A stretch of 64,000 nucleotides of DNA from Amycolatopsis camponoti (GTDB taxonomy: Bacteria; Actinomycetota; Actinomycetes; Mycobacteriales; Pseudonocardiaceae): positions 248,001 through 312,000 of the forward strand of contig NZ_CABVGP010000003.1 of NCBI RefSeq assembly GCF_902497555.1. The letters run 5' to 3'. Numbering within the stretch: position 1 is the stretch's first letter; every line of letters starts with the position of its first letter. The position numbers and the translations under genes were made by a program. This document shows positions 24,541-33,524 of the stretch, piece by piece. Under the pieces are notes generated by a model that was not told the origin of the DNA, did no database searches, and worked only from the letters and a program-made list of their open reading frames with translations.

Positions 24541-25199
24541 CCGCCGCGGCCGGTGAGCTCCACGAACGCCGACGGGCCCGGGACGTTGTGGTGGACCGTC
24601 AGGTCTGCCACCCGATCGCCGCTCCACGCCGGGGTGAAGCTCACGACCAGGGTGCAGCGCCTGCCCGGCGCCACCTCGGCGCTGACGCACGCGCTCGCGT
24701 CCACCGCGAACTCCTCGCTGTCCAGGTCGGTCCCGCTCACCCGCAGCGGGGCCGCGCCGACGCTGCGGACCGCCACCGTGCAGGTCGTCGTCGTGTGCAC
24801 CGGTGTCGTGCCGCAGGCGACCGACTGCGGGACCAGCAGCGCCGCCGGGTCCCCGGCCGGCACCACCGGGAACGTCGCCGGGCGGCCGCGAACGACGTCG
24901 AGCACCGTCACCCCGGTGACGGTCAGGACCAAAGCGCCCACGGCCAGCAGCACGATCGCGATCGCCTTGATCCCGCGGGCCGCGCTGCCGTCCTTGGCGG
25001 TGAACCCGCCGGCCGCCAGCACGGTGACGACCAGCGTCGAAACCAGTGTCGCGTCCGGGCCGGCGCCGATCGCCGCCGGGACGAGCGCGCCGAGCAGCGA
25101 CGCCGCGACCGTGACGCCGAACCCGGTCCAGGAGAAGCGTTTCGCTTCGCGCAGCTGCCGCCGCACGCTCGGCGCGCGAGGCTTCGTGACGGTGCTCAT
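24537..25199 (-). CDS. membrane protein with extracytoplasmic immunoglobulin-like (ASH/choice-of-anchor-type) domain
   Basis: This 220-residue protein has a charged cytoplasmic head (residues 1-27), three hydrophobic segments (about 30-48, 53-70 and 82-103) and a C-terminal beta-rich domain (about 115-220). The domain's pattern, TCTVAVRSVGAAPLRVSG then FAVDASACVSAEVAPGRRC, is typical of ASH/choice-of-anchor D-type folds, with three or four Cys likely in disulfides outside the cell. Start ATG 25199; an in-frame upstream GTG/ATG would add seven residues. No enzymatic motif is seen. Confidence 0.6.
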   Translation of the reverse strand: MSTVTKPRAPSVRRQLREAKRFSWTGFGVTVAASLLGALVPAAIGAGPDATLVSTLVVTVLAAGGFTAKDGSAARGIKAIAIVLLAVGALVLTVTGVTVLDVVRGRPATFPVVPAGDPAALLVPQSVACGTTPVHTTTTCTVAVRSVGAAPLRVSGTDLDSEEFAVDASACVSAEVAPGRRCTLVVSFTPAWSGDRVADLTVHHNVPGPSAFVELTGRGG

Positions 25200-25333
25200 G
25201 CAGGTAAGAGCGCCGGCCACCCCGGGCAGGTACGAGGTTCGCCCGTTCGGCGGTACGGCGACGCGCCGGTGATCTGCGGCACACCGCTCGCGAATCCCTC
25301 CGCCGGACAGCTGAACGGTGTTTACATGATCGA

Positions 25334-25792
25334 ATGGCCGACCACCCGGCGAAACCGGACCGCGATGCGCTCCTGGGCGAGCTGTCCGCGCTGTCGTCGA
25401 CGGCGACGTCCGCCGACGGCGCCGTCTCGCTCTCGGTCAACACCGACGGCGTGCTGACCCAGCTTCAGCTCACCGACGCCGTGTCGCGGATGTCGCCGGA
25501 CGAGATCGCCGACGCCGTCCTGCGCACCTACGTCGAGGCGCAGCGCGACTCGGCGAAGCGGACCGGGCAACTGCTGGCGCCCTTGGGCAGCGGTGGCTAC
25601 CTGATGGACCGGCTGCGCTGGCGGATGCGGTTCGAACCGGCGCCGCCGCCTGCCATCCCCCGACACGAAGAGCGGACCGGCGCGGTGCTGAAGAACCGTT
25701 CGACCGAAGCACCGGCCGTCGCACCGCCGCCGGGCCCGGTGACGGACGAGGACTTCTACCGCCAGGGCCCGCGGATGGACCAGGCCTGGTGA
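25334..25792 (+). CDS. YbaB/EbfC-like protein
   Basis: This 152-residue protein has an N-terminal region resembling the YbaB/EbfC fold: an amphipathic helix, then VSLSVNTDGVLTQLQLTDAV and a C-terminal helix of the core MSPDEIADAVLRTYVEAQRD. A proline-rich tail follows. Actinomycetes carry many YbaB-like proteins, often beside WXG100/ESX genes and distinct from the nucleoid-associated YbaB near recR. The gene ends four bases before the convergent Hsp70-like gene. Its function here is unknown. Confidence 0.65.
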   Translation: MADHPAKPDRDALLGELSALSSTATSADGAVSLSVNTDGVLTQLQLTDAVSRMSPDEIADAVLRTYVEAQRDSAKRTGQLLAPLGSGGYLMDRLRWRMRFEPAPPPAIPRHEERTGAVLKNRSTEAPAVAPPPGPVTDEDFYRQGPRMDQAW

Positions 25793-25796
25793 GCCG

Positions 25797-27509
25797 TCAG
25801 GCCGGTTTGAGCTCTCCGGTGAAGTAGGCGACGAGGTCCGGGGTCCGGCGCCCGCGGTCGATCGAGACGTAGAGCCCGGCCGCCCGGCGGTCGTCGGCGC
25901 CGAAGAGCACGATCCCCGTGGCGCTGCCGACCCCGGCGACGTACCGGCCGTGCAGCCCGCCGCCGTCCCAGGTGCCGCGCTCGACGGTGCCGTCGCCCAT
26001 CTGCAGCTTCGCGCCCGCCTCGATCTCGTCGACGGTCACGCCCTGGTAGTAGCTCACGGCGGCGCCCTGGCCGAACCCGCAGGTGACGGCCGTCTGGGCG
26101 TGCACCAACCGGGCCACGGAGTCGGCGGTCCGGCAGGTGGCGCGGTCCGGGACGGTGCCGGCCAGCGAGCGCAGGCACGGGGTGAACCCGGCCTGGTCGC
26201 GCTGAGCCGTGGTCGTGCAGTCCACAGTGGACTCAGCGGCGGAGCCGCTCGTGGTGACCAGCACGACGACCGTCACCACGACGGCGACGACCACGAGCAC
26301 GGCGAGCGCGATTAGCCACGGCTTCGTGGTCTTCTTCGGCTCCGGCGACGGCGGCGCGTACCGAGGAGGCGGTTGCTGCTGCCAGGGCTGCGGCCGCGGC
26401 GGCGTCACGGGCGGCCGGACCGGCGCGAAGGCGGGCACGGTGAGATCGGCGGTGGTGCTGAGGGGAACGTGGTGGAGGCCGAACGCGACGGCGGTTTCGG
26501 GCTGGTCCTGCGTGGTCGGCGTGACGCCGAGCTGGCGCCCGAGCAGCGTGGCCAGCAACGGCATCCGGCTCGGCCCGCCGACGAGGTAGACGCCGCCGAG
26601 CTGCGCGGGGGTCAGGCCGGCGCGGTGGATCGTCGCGGCGAGCAGTTCGGCGCTGCGCAGCAGGCTGGGCCGCACGAGCGCTTCGAGCTCGTCGCGGCTG
26701 ACCAGGACGTCACCGAACGGCTCGGGCATCGGCACGTGGGTCTGGGTGTGGCGGGAAAGACTTTCCTTGGCGTCACGGACATCCTGCAGCAACGCGCGCC
26801 GGGTGCGGCGGTCGGCGGTGGACTGCGGACGCAGAAGCCGTTGCCACTGCGCGGGATCGGCGTGCGAGACCGAGCGGCCGATGTGCACGAGCAGCGCCTG
26901 GTCGATGTCGAGGCTGCCGAGGTCGGGCAGGCCCCCTTCGGCGAGCACGGCGAAGCCCTGCCGGGAAACGCCGACGACGGCGCAGTCGAAGGTGCCGGCG
27001 CCGAGGTCGTAGACGCCGATGGGGCCGGTGTTGCGATGGCCGATGCTCGCGTAGTGCGCGGCCGCCGCCACGGGCTCGGGTACCAGCCGGACATCACCGA
27101 ACCCGGCTTTGGCTGCGGCGGTGCGGATCGCGTCCTGCCGGGTGGCACCCCAGCCGGCGGGGTGCGAGATCCGCGTCTGCCCGGGCGGCCGGCCGAGCTG
27201 CCGTTCGGCTTCCTCCCCGACCCTGCGCAGGACGGCGGCGAAGGCGTCGGTGACCTCCACTGTGGAATCGCCGAGCCGCAGGGTGCCTTCGTCGATGCGC
27301 CGCTTGGGGTTGGGCTCGAACCGGCTGGGATCGAGCCGCGCCCGCCGTTCGGCATCCTGCCCGACCACGAGCAGGCCGTCATCGTTGACGAAGACGGCGG
27401 AGGACATGGTGACGGACCCATCGACCTCGACGGCCCGCGGCCCGCGCCCGAAGGCGGAGAGGACAGCGACGGTGCTGGAGGTCCCGAAGTCGATCGACAG
27501 CACGTCCAC
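25797..27509 (-). CDS. membrane-anchored Hsp70-like protein with extracytoplasmic domain
   Basis: This 570-residue protein has an actin/Hsp70-type ATPase domain (about residues 1-330): phosphate-1 IDFGTSSTVAV, phosphate-2 GVYDLGAGTFDCAVV and adenosine motif VYLVGGPSRMP. A proline/glutamine-rich linker, one membrane segment (about 385-410) and an outside domain of about 160 residues with paired Cys follow. No substrate-binding domain of the DnaK type is present. I prefer GTG 27509, eight bases behind GGGAGGG; an ATG at 27539 would put that site inside the gene. Family members occur widely in actinomycetes and may sense the outside state through ATP binding; this is inference. Confidence 0.8.
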   Translation of the reverse strand: MDVLSIDFGTSSTVAVLSAFGRGPRAVEVDGSVTMSSAVFVNDDGLLVVGQDAERRARLDPSRFEPNPKRRIDEGTLRLGDSTVEVTDAFAAVLRRVGEEAERQLGRPPGQTRISHPAGWGATRQDAIRTAAAKAGFGDVRLVPEPVAAAAHYASIGHRNTGPIGVYDLGAGTFDCAVVGVSRQGFAVLAEGGLPDLGSLDIDQALLVHIGRSVSHADPAQWQRLLRPQSTADRRTRRALLQDVRDAKESLSRHTQTHVPMPEPFGDVLVSRDELEALVRPSLLRSAELLAATIHRAGLTPAQLGGVYLVGGPSRMPLLATLLGRQLGVTPTTQDQPETAVAFGLHHVPLSTTADLTVPAFAPVRPPVTPPRPQPWQQQPPPRYAPPSPEPKKTTKPWLIALAVLVVVAVVVTVVVLVTTSGSAAESTVDCTTTAQRDQAGFTPCLRSLAGTVPDRATCRTADSVARLVHAQTAVTCGFGQGAAVSYYQGVTVDEIEAGAKLQMGDGTVERGTWDGGGLHGRYVAGVGSATGIVLFGADDRRAAGLYVSIDRGRRTPDLVAYFTGELKPA

Positions 27510-27587
27510 GCGGATACCCTCCCAAGCTCCGCCCGGCATCGTCTCACGGACCCCGACCCGGCTTTCGGTGCGTCGGACACAAGCAAA

Positions 27588-27619
27588 AAGGGCGGCTCCC
27601 CTTCCGGGGAACCGCCCTT
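27588..27619 (-). terminator. rho-independent terminator of clpC
   Basis: AAGGGCGGCTCCCC (27588-27601) pairs with GGGGAACCGCCCTT (27606-27619) across a four-base loop with one G-T mismatch. Read from the minus strand the stem is followed by a run of T. It is 21 bases after the clpC stop and would end that transcript. Confidence 0.8.
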
Positions 27620-27639
27620 CCTACGAACCACTCAGCCGA

Positions 27640-30198
27640 TCACTCGTTCTCGGCTTCGCCGCCCTGCTCTTCGTGGCCCGCGCCGATGCTGACCGGCGGG
27701 GCGTCCGGGACCGACGACGGCTTGCGCTCACCGCGGAAGGTGAACCGGGCCTGGTCGTCCTTGTCCTCGGGGTTGCCGCTCCAGCCCTCGACGTCGACCA
27801 GGATGATCTGGCTGGGCTCGACCTCGCCGAAGAGGATCTTCTCCGACAGCTGGTCCTCGATCTCGCGCTGAATCGTGCGACGCAGCGGCCGCGCGCCCAG
27901 CACCGGGTCGAAGCCGCGCTTGGCCAGCAGGGCCTTGGCCTTCGCCGTCAGCTCCAGCTCCATGTCCTTGGCCTTGAGCTGCTTCTCCACGCGGCCGATC
28001 ATCAGGTCGACCATCATGATGATCTGGTCCTGCGTCAGCTGGTGGAACACGATGATGTCATCGATCCGGTTCAGGAACTCCGGGCGGAAATGCTTCTTCA
28101 TTTCCTCGTTGACCTTCTGCTTCATCTTCTCGTACCGGGTGCCGGTGTCGTTGGACCCGGCGAACCCGAGCGAGACGGACTTCGAGATGTCCGACGTGCC
28201 CAGGTTGGACGTGAAGATGAGGACCGTGTTCTTGAAGTCGACCGTGCGACCCTGACCATCGGTCAGGCGGCCGTCTTCCAGCACCTGCAGCAGCGTGTTG
28301 TAGATCTCCTGGTGCGCCTTCTCGATCTCGTCGAACAGGACCACCGAGAACGGCTTGCGACGCACCTTCTCCGTCAGCTGGCCACCCTCTTCGTAGCCCA
28401 CGTAGCCCGGAGGGGCACCGAAGAGCCGCGACGCGGTGTAGCGGTCGTGGAACTCGCCCATGTCGATCTGGATGAGCGCGTCGTCCTCGCCGAACAGGAA
28501 CGCCGCCAGCGCCTTCGACAGCTCGGTCTTACCGACACCGGACGGGCCGGCGAAGATGAACGAGCCCGACGGGCGCTTCGGGTCCTTCAGACCGGCACGC
28601 GTACGGCGGATCGCCTGCGAGACGGCCTTGACCGCGTCCTCCTGGCCGATGATGCGCTTGTGGAGCTCGTCCTCCATGCGCAGCAGCCGGGTGGTCTCCT
28701 CCTCGGTCAGCTTGAACACCGGGATACCGGTCCAGTTGGCCAGCACCTCCGCGATCTGCTCGTCGTCGACCTCGGCGACGACGTCGAGGTCGCCGTCCTT
28801 CCACTGCTTCTCCCGCTCGCCCTTCTGGCCGAGGAGGGTCTTCTCCTCGTCACGCAGGCGGGCGGCCCGCTCGAAGTCCTGCGCGTCGATCGCGGACTCC
28901 TTGTCGCGGCGGACGTTCGCGATCTTCTCGTCGAACTCGCGCAGGTCCGGCGGCGCGGTCATCCGGCGGATGCGCATCCGGGCGCCGGCCTCGTCGATCA
29001 GGTCGATCGCCTTGTCCGGGAGGAACCGGTCGTTGATGTACCGGTCCGCCAGGGTCGCGGCGGCGACCAGCGCCGAGTCGGTGATCGAGACGCGGTGGTG
29101 CGCCTCGTACCGGTCGCGCAGGCCCTTGAGGATCTCGATCGTGTGCTCCAGCGACGGCTCGCCGACCTGGATCGGCTGGAACCGGCGCTCGAGGGCGGCG
29201 TCCTTCTCGATGTACTTGCGGTACTCCTCGAGCGTGGTCGCGCCGATCGTCTGCAGCTCACCGCGGGCGAGCATCGGCTTCAGGATCGAAGCCGCGTCGA
29301 TCGCACCCTCGGCGGCACCCGCCCCGACCAGCGTGTGCAGCTCGTCGATGAACAGGATGATGTCGCCGCGGGTCTTGATCTCCTTGAGCACCTTCTTCAG
29401 GCGCTCTTCGAAGTCACCGCGGTAGCGGGAGCCGGCGACCAGGGAGCCCAGGTCCAGCGTGTAGAGCTGCTTGTCCTTGAGCGTCTCGGGCACCTCGCCC
29501 TTGACGATGCTCTGCGCGAGACCCTCGACGACGGCGGTCTTGCCGACGCCGGGCTCGCCGATGAGCACCGGGTTGTTCTTGGTCCGGCGGGACAGGACCT
29601 GCATGACCCGCTCGATCTCCTTGCCGCGCCCGATGACCGGGTCGAGCTTGCCCTCGCGGGCGAGCACGGTCATGTTGCGGCCGAACTGGTCCAGCACCAG
29701 CGACGACGACGGGGTGCCTTCACCACGGCCGCCGGAACCGGTTTCGGTGGACTCCTTGCCCTGGTAGCCCGAGAGCAGCTGCAGCACCTGCTGGCGGACG
29801 CGGTTCAGGTCCGCACCCAGCTTGACCAGCACCTGCGCGGCGACGCCTTCGCCCTCGCGGATCAGGCCCAGCAGGATGTGCTCGGTACCGATGTAGTTGT
29901 GGCCGAGCTGCAGCGCTTCGCGCAGCGACAGCTCCAGCACCTTCTTCGCCCGCGGCGTGAACGGGATGTGCCCGCTCGGCGCCTGCTGGCCCTGGCCGAT
30001 GATCTCTTCGACCTGCTGGCGCACGCCCTCCAGGGCGATGCCCAGCGACTCCAGCGCCTTGGCGGCGACACCCTCACCCTCGTGGATCAGACCCAGGAGG
30101 ATGTGCTCGGTGCCGATGTAGTTGTGGTTGAGCATCCTGGCCTCTTCTTGAGCCAGGACGACCACCCGCCTCGCGCGGTCGGTGAACCTCTCAAACAT
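27640..30198 (-). CDS. clpC: ATP-dependent Clp protease ATPase subunit ClpC
   Basis: This 852-residue HSP100 unfoldase feeds proteins to ClpP. It has two N-terminal Clp repeats (residues 1-145), AAA module 1 with [15 protein letters not shown], a UVR-type middle helix ([15 protein letters not shown]), AAA module 2 with [15 protein letters not shown], and the hydrophobic loop [14 protein letters not shown]. Start ATG 30198 follows GGGAG by six bases; an upstream in-frame ATG at 30249 is too early for the family. The ClpP-docking and N-terminal adaptor regions look complete. It is essential in mycobacteria. It lies close to lsr2 and lysS as in M. tuberculosis. Confidence 0.97.
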   Translation of the reverse strand: MFERFTDRARRVVVLAQEEARMLNHNYIGTEHILLGLIHEGEGVAAKALESLGIALEGVRQQVEEIIGQGQQAPSGHIPFTPRAKKVLELSLREALQLGHNYIGTEHILLGLIREGEGVAAQVLVKLGADLNRVRQQVLQLLSGYQGKESTETGSGGRGEGTPSSSLVLDQFGRNMTVLAREGKLDPVIGRGKEIERVMQVLSRRTKNNPVLIGEPGVGKTAVVEGLAQSIVKGEVPETLKDKQLYTLDLGSLVAGSRYRGDFEERLKKVLKEIKTRGDIILFIDELHTLVGAGAAEGAIDAASILKPMLARGELQTIGATTLEEYRKYIEKDAALERRFQPIQVGEPSLEHTIEILKGLRDRYEAHHRVSITDSALVAAATLADRYINDRFLPDKAIDLIDEAGARMRIRRMTAPPDLREFDEKIANVRRDKESAIDAQDFERAARLRDEEKTLLGQKGEREKQWKDGDLDVVAEVDDEQIAEVLANWTGIPVFKLTEEETTRLLRMEDELHKRIIGQEDAVKAVSQAIRRTRAGLKDPKRPSGSFIFAGPSGVGKTELSKALAAFLFGEDDALIQIDMGEFHDRYTASRLFGAPPGYVGYEEGGQLTEKVRRKPFSVVLFDEIEKAHQEIYNTLLQVLEDGRLTDGQGRTVDFKNTVLIFTSNLGTSDISKSVSLGFAGSNDTGTRYEKMKQKVNEEMKKHFRPEFLNRIDDIIVFHQLTQDQIIMMVDLMIGRVEKQLKAKDMELELTAKAKALLAKRGFDPVLGARPLRRTIQREIEDQLSEKILFGEVEPSQIILVDVEGWSGNPEDKDDQARFTFRGERKPSSVPDAPPVSIGAGHEEQGGEAENE

Positions 30199-30542
30199 GT
30201 GCACTCCCTCGACTGCTGCGCCGGCGGCCCGTTTCCATCGTGCTTTCACCGCGATGGATTCAGCACCGTGAGACCACTCTAGTAGCCAAGCGGTCGCGCT
30301 GGCGTACCACTACGGCTGTTCTGGGTCTTTCCCGCACCCGGACGTGGGGTCTTCCGGGTGCTTCCATCATCAGGTTGCCCTGCACCTTTACGTCAAGCCC
30401 AACGTGCGAGTGGCCACTCGGATTCCGCCATCCGCGCGGTGTCCGCTCACCGCGAACAGGTCCGCAACCTGGGAGTGACCGGGGCGACAGCCACCCGATC
30501 GGCGGAGTCCTGTTAGGTTAGGCAGACCTAAGGAGGACGTCG
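30199..30542. other. 344-base clpC/fhuF-like intergenic region
   Basis: This is the longest gap in the window. From the clpC side it holds the clpC ribosome site, a CGC-x4-GCG half-palindrome (30295-30304) only loosely like a ClgR operator, and a 9-base inverted repeat GCACCCGGA (30334-30342)/TCCGGGTGC (30353-30361). It also has a weak minus-strand TTGACG (30396-30391) that could be a -35 hexamer. The last 30 bases carry the IdeR/DtxR box and ribosome site of the FhuF-like gene. I see no small gene in it. Confidence 0.5.
30513..30531 (+). promoter_or_regulatory. IdeR/DtxR iron box
   Basis: TTAGGTTAGGCAGACCTAA matches the actinobacterial iron-box consensus TTAGGTTAGGCTAACCTAA at 17 of 19 positions. 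It overlaps the AAGGAGG ribosome site and lies 12 bases before the TTG start of the FhuF-like gene, so iron-loaded repressor would shut the gene off directly. Confidence 0.88.
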
Positions 30543-31310
30543 TTGACCCAGCCGAGCACCCGCGAGACGGACGTCCTCGCGCCCTCCCTGCGACGGCTCG
30601 ACCTGCGGCGGGACGTCCCCGAAGGCTGGATCCGCTGCTCGACGGCCCTGGCCTGGTCCTTCGACGAGTGGCGCACACGGCTGGCCGGTTGGCTGGCGCG
30701 CGAGTACGGCGAGGCGCCACCCAGGACCGTCGACGCGTACCTGGTCGCGTGGTACCTGCACATCCCGGCCCAGGTGGGCGCGCTGCTGCTGCACCACGAG
30801 CGGCGGGTGCCTTCACTCCGCCCCGAAGACCTGGCGTTCCGCGTCGGAGCGGGTCAGCCGTACCCGGACGACCTGGCGGTGCTCGCCGACGGGTTCTGCT
30901 GCCTGCCGACCGACCCGGCCTCGGCGGCGCCCGGAGCGACGGTGGTCCGCGACGAGCGAGCCCTGGCGGCGGTCCTCCGGGCCCGCTACACGGCCCACGC
31001 GGCCCGGTTCGTCCAGGCCTACGGGCCCCAAAGCCGCTTCGGCCGCCGCACCCTCTGGGCCGCGGCGACCGACGCGCTGGAGAACGCCCTGTGGGGAGCC
31101 GGCCGAGCGGGCGGCACCCCGGAGGCGGAGGGGGCGGGCGTCGCGGACGCGGCCCTGGTGCTCGACTCGCGGTACCCGCCGCTGACGTCGGCGTCGACGT
31201 TGCACTGGGTGGACGGAGGGTGGACGCGGCGGAGGGAGAGCTGCTGCTTCTCGTACTTGCTCCCGGCAGAGCCGGAGTGCGACGGCTGCCCGCGCACCTG
31301 TGCCCGGTAG
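30543..31310 (+). CDS. FhuF-like ferric-siderophore reductase, iron-regulated
   Basis: This 255-residue protein ends with the FhuF-type [2Fe-2S] motif, two adjacent Cys, ten residues, Cys, two residues, Cys (CCFSYLLPAEPECDGC), plus a further Cys. FhuF proteins reduce ferric iron in imported hydroxamate siderophores to release it in the cytoplasm. The start is TTG 30543, six bases behind AAGGAGG. An IdeR/DtxR box overlaps the ribosome site, so expression should rise when iron is scarce. No siderophore importer or biosynthesis genes are in the window. The N-terminal two thirds is poorly conserved in the family. Confidence 0.85.
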   Translation: MTQPSTRETDVLAPSLRRLDLRRDVPEGWIRCSTALAWSFDEWRTRLAGWLAREYGEAPPRTVDAYLVAWYLHIPAQVGALLLHHERRVPSLRPEDLAFRVGAGQPYPDDLAVLADGFCCLPTDPASAAPGATVVRDERALAAVLRARYTAHAARFVQAYGPQSRFGRRTLWAAATDALENALWGAGRAGGTPEAEGAGVADAALVLDSRYPPLTSASTLHWVDGGWTRRRESCCFSYLLPAEPECDGCPRTCAR

Positions 31311-31466
31311 CCGGCTGGCGAGGACAGCCCCCGCCTCACCGGACAGTCCCCGCCCCTCCCAGGGGGGCGACCCCGACTCCATTCTATCGGCGACCTGCGA
31401 CAAACCCGCCGGATCGCCACTCAAGCGCCGAAGCTGTCCACATCCCAGCCGGCCTGTGGACAACCC

Positions 31467-32030
31467 TCAGCGAGAGCGCGTCCACCGCGGGTCCCGCCCC
31501 GAGGCCCCCAGCGCCCGCTCCAGCACCGGGGCGTCCGCGGGTACCGCCACCGCCGGCCCGTAGACCCCCATCGAGCGCGCCTGCTCGCCCATGGCCACCG
31601 CGGACTCGTACACCGCCGTCGCCGCCTCGGGGGCGCAGCGGAGCTCCTGGCCGCTCGCCCGGGCCAGGTCCCAGCCGTGCAGAACGAATTCGCCCAGCAC
31701 CATGTCGCCGACCACCGGCGCCGGGAGGCGGGTCGTCCCCAGCGCCGTCATGCCCGTCCACGCCGATGGCGTCCCGAACACGTCCACGAGCGTCTCCGTC
31801 TGCTTCTCCAGCGCCGCCCGCCAATCCTCGGTGACGACTTCGGCCGCCGACGGAGATGGCGGCTCCTCGCGGCGTCCCGCGGCGACCAGCCACGGGCCCC
31901 AATACAGAAGGTGGTTCAGCAGCCCGCGGACGTCGTAGCCGGCGCACGGCGTCGGGGCGGACAGGTCGGCCACGGCGTGGGCGACCCGCAGGAACTCGGC
32001 CGCGGCGGGCCGCATCAGCTCGGCAGTCAT
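31467..32030 (-). CDS. TIGR03086-type DinB-like metal-binding protein (mycothiol-dependent enzyme family)
   Basis: This 187-residue four-helix protein contains the family pattern PTPCAGYDVRGLLNHLLYW in the first half and EFVLHGWDLARASG in the second. These supply the His and Glu/Asp ligands of the maleylpyruvate isomerase/DinB metal site. Relatives use mycothiol as cofactor, which fits an actinomycete. The start is ATG 32030, preferred to a start 12 bases earlier. The gene is divergent from an AraC-type regulator 56 bases away, the likely controller. The reaction is unknown. Confidence 0.8.
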   Translation of the reverse strand: MTAELMRPAAAEFLRVAHAVADLSAPTPCAGYDVRGLLNHLLYWGPWLVAAGRREEPPSPSAAEVVTEDWRAALEKQTETLVDVFGTPSAWTGMTALGTTRLPAPVVGDMVLGEFVLHGWDLARASGQELRCAPEAATAVYESAVAMGEQARSMGVYGPAVAVPADAPVLERALGASGRDPRWTRSR

Positions 32031-32086
32031 CCCGCGATCCAATCCGCCCGCCGGCGCAGCCGTCTTGAAAGAACGCGACAGCTACC

Positions 32087-32929
32087 GTGGACGCCGTGGG
32101 CGAGCACCGGATCCCGCGCGGCATCGTGGCCGAGGCCACCGCGCGCACGATGTTCACGCTGACCAGGCATCCGCCCGCCCCCGAGCTGGCGGACCTCGTC
32201 GAATACCACTGGGTGCTGCGCTGGGACCTGCGCGGCAAACCACCCCACGAACAGCGCGTCCTGCCGAACCTCGCGGTGCACGCGGCGTTCTTCCCCGGTG
32301 CGTCCGGCGTGTACGGCCCGGCCCACGACGTCTTTTCCCACCGCCTCGAAGGCCGCGTCCAAGGCTTGGGTGTGCGTTTCCGGCCCGGGTGCTTCCGCGC
32401 GTTCCTCGGCGGCCCGGTGAGTGACATCACCGACCGCGCTGTCCCGCTCGCCGACGTTTTCGGTCCGACGGCGATCGAAGCCGCGGAATCGGTGCGGACC
32501 GCCACCGATGACGTGCAAATGGTCCGCGCGATCGACAACTTGCTGATCGCAAAACCCACCAGCCTGTCGACGTCCGCGCGACGCGCCGCCGAGGCCGTGG
32601 AATCAATCGCACGCGATCCGGGAATTACCCGGGTGGCGCAACTGTGCGCGGATACTGGACTAACCACCCGGTCCGTGCAGCGGTTGTTCACCGAACACGT
32701 CGGCTGCACACCCAAGTGGGCGATCCGGATATACCGCCTCAACGACGCGGCACAGCGGATCGCCGCGGAAGGGGATCCGGATTACGCCGGTCTGGCGGTT
32801 CGACTGGGCTATAGCGACCAGTCGCACTTCATCCGCGATTTTCACACCGTGACGGGTCAACCGCCGGCCGAGTACGCCCGCACGACCCGGGCGGACCGCG
32901 AACACGCACCGGACAACGATCGGACATGA
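32087..32929 (+). CDS. AraC family transcriptional regulator
   Basis: This 280-residue protein has an N-terminal domain of the DUF6597 (AraC-associated) type with HWVLRWDLRGKPPHEQRVLPN. A C-terminal AraC helix-turn-helix pair follows: VAQLCADTGLTTRSVQRLF, then VRLGYSDQSHFIRDFHTVTG (about residues 190-275). The start is GTG 32087, with another GTG at 32096. It probably controls the divergent DinB-like gene and itself. Parts of the coding sequence are less G+C-rich than the neighbours, hinting at acquisition; in M. tuberculosis lsr2 lies directly beside clpC1, without these genes. Confidence 0.88.
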   Translation: MDAVGEHRIPRGIVAEATARTMFTLTRHPPAPELADLVEYHWVLRWDLRGKPPHEQRVLPNLAVHAAFFPGASGVYGPAHDVFSHRLEGRVQGLGVRFRPGCFRAFLGGPVSDITDRAVPLADVFGPTAIEAAESVRTATDDVQMVRAIDNLLIAKPTSLSTSARRAAEAVESIARDPGITRVAQLCADTGLTTRSVQRLFTEHVGCTPKWAIRIYRLNDAAQRIAAEGDPDYAGLAVRLGYSDQSHFIRDFHTVTGQPPAEYARTTRADREHAPDNDRT

Positions 32930-32932
32930 AGA

Positions 32933-32962
32933 AAGCCGCCGGGCGAATTCGCCCGGCGGCTT
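32933..32962. terminator. terminator, perfect 30-base palindrome
   Basis: Positions 32933-32962 read AAGCCGCCGGGCGAA then its exact complement. The element follows the AraC gene stop by three bases and lies between it and the convergent lsr2, so it can serve both. It is also partly A/T-flanked, as a rho-independent terminator would be. Confidence 0.75.
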
Positions 32963-33038
32963 CGACTGAAACCCCGCGTGGAGGAGTTCCCGGCCCCGCC
33001 CGGTGACCTGCGGACACCGGGTGAGAGGCGAAGGATCC

Positions 33039-33389
33039 TCAGTTCTTCTTGTGGTACGCCTCGACGACCTCGGACGGGATCCGGCCCCGGTCCGAAACGG
33101 CGTAACCGTTCTTGCGCGCCCACGACCGAATGGCCTGGTTCTGCTCACGGTCGACAGCGGCCGGCCGGGCCGAGCCCTTGCCCGCGACCGGGCGAACCGA
33201 AGCGCGCTTGCGGCCACCCGCGCGACGCGCGTGCTCGACATACTGGGCGAGGGCGTCCCGCAGCTCCTCGGCGTTATCCGAGGAGAGGTCGATCTGGTAG
33301 CTCACGCCGTCCAAACCGAACTCGACGGTCTCTTCCGCCTCACTGCCGTCGAGGTCGTCGACCAGCGAGACGAGCACCTTCTGTGCCAT
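33039..33389 (-). CDS. lsr2: nucleoid-associated protein Lsr2
   Basis: This 116-residue protein is full length for Lsr2: an N-terminal dimerisation domain ([18 protein letters not shown]...), a basic linker, and a C-terminal DNA-binding domain with the minor-groove clamp RGR in [14 protein letters not shown]. Lsr2 coats AT-rich DNA and silences horizontally acquired genes, the actinobacterial counterpart of H-NS. Start ATG 33389 follows AGGAGGAA. It lies between lysS and clpC as in M. tuberculosis. The lower-G+C HEPN insertion in this window is the sort of DNA it could bind. Confidence 0.96.
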   Translation of the reverse strand: MAQKVLVSLVDDLDGSEAEETVEFGLDGVSYQIDLSSDNAEELRDALAQYVEHARRAGGRKRASVRPVAGKGSARPAAVDREQNQAIRSWARKNGYAVSDRGRIPSEVVEAYHKKN

Positions 33390-33524
33390 CCGATTCCTCC
33401 TGCGGGGACTTGCTCAATGATCTGGTTACGGGGCGAGCCCCGGGACAGAAGTCTTTGTCTAGAACATTAGTACCCGCTTCTGGAGGACAGCGCAAATCTC
33501 ATTGCGGTAAACGACACCGCCGGG

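Noticed and set aside
27109..30282. 1057-codon frame opposite clpC
   Set aside because: Shadow of clpC, which is unmistakable on the other strand; the antisense translation has no domain features.
30292..30308. ClgR operator upstream of clpC
   Set aside because: CGC and GCG are four, not five, bases apart and the flanks do not fit the known pattern; noted only as part of the intergenic description.
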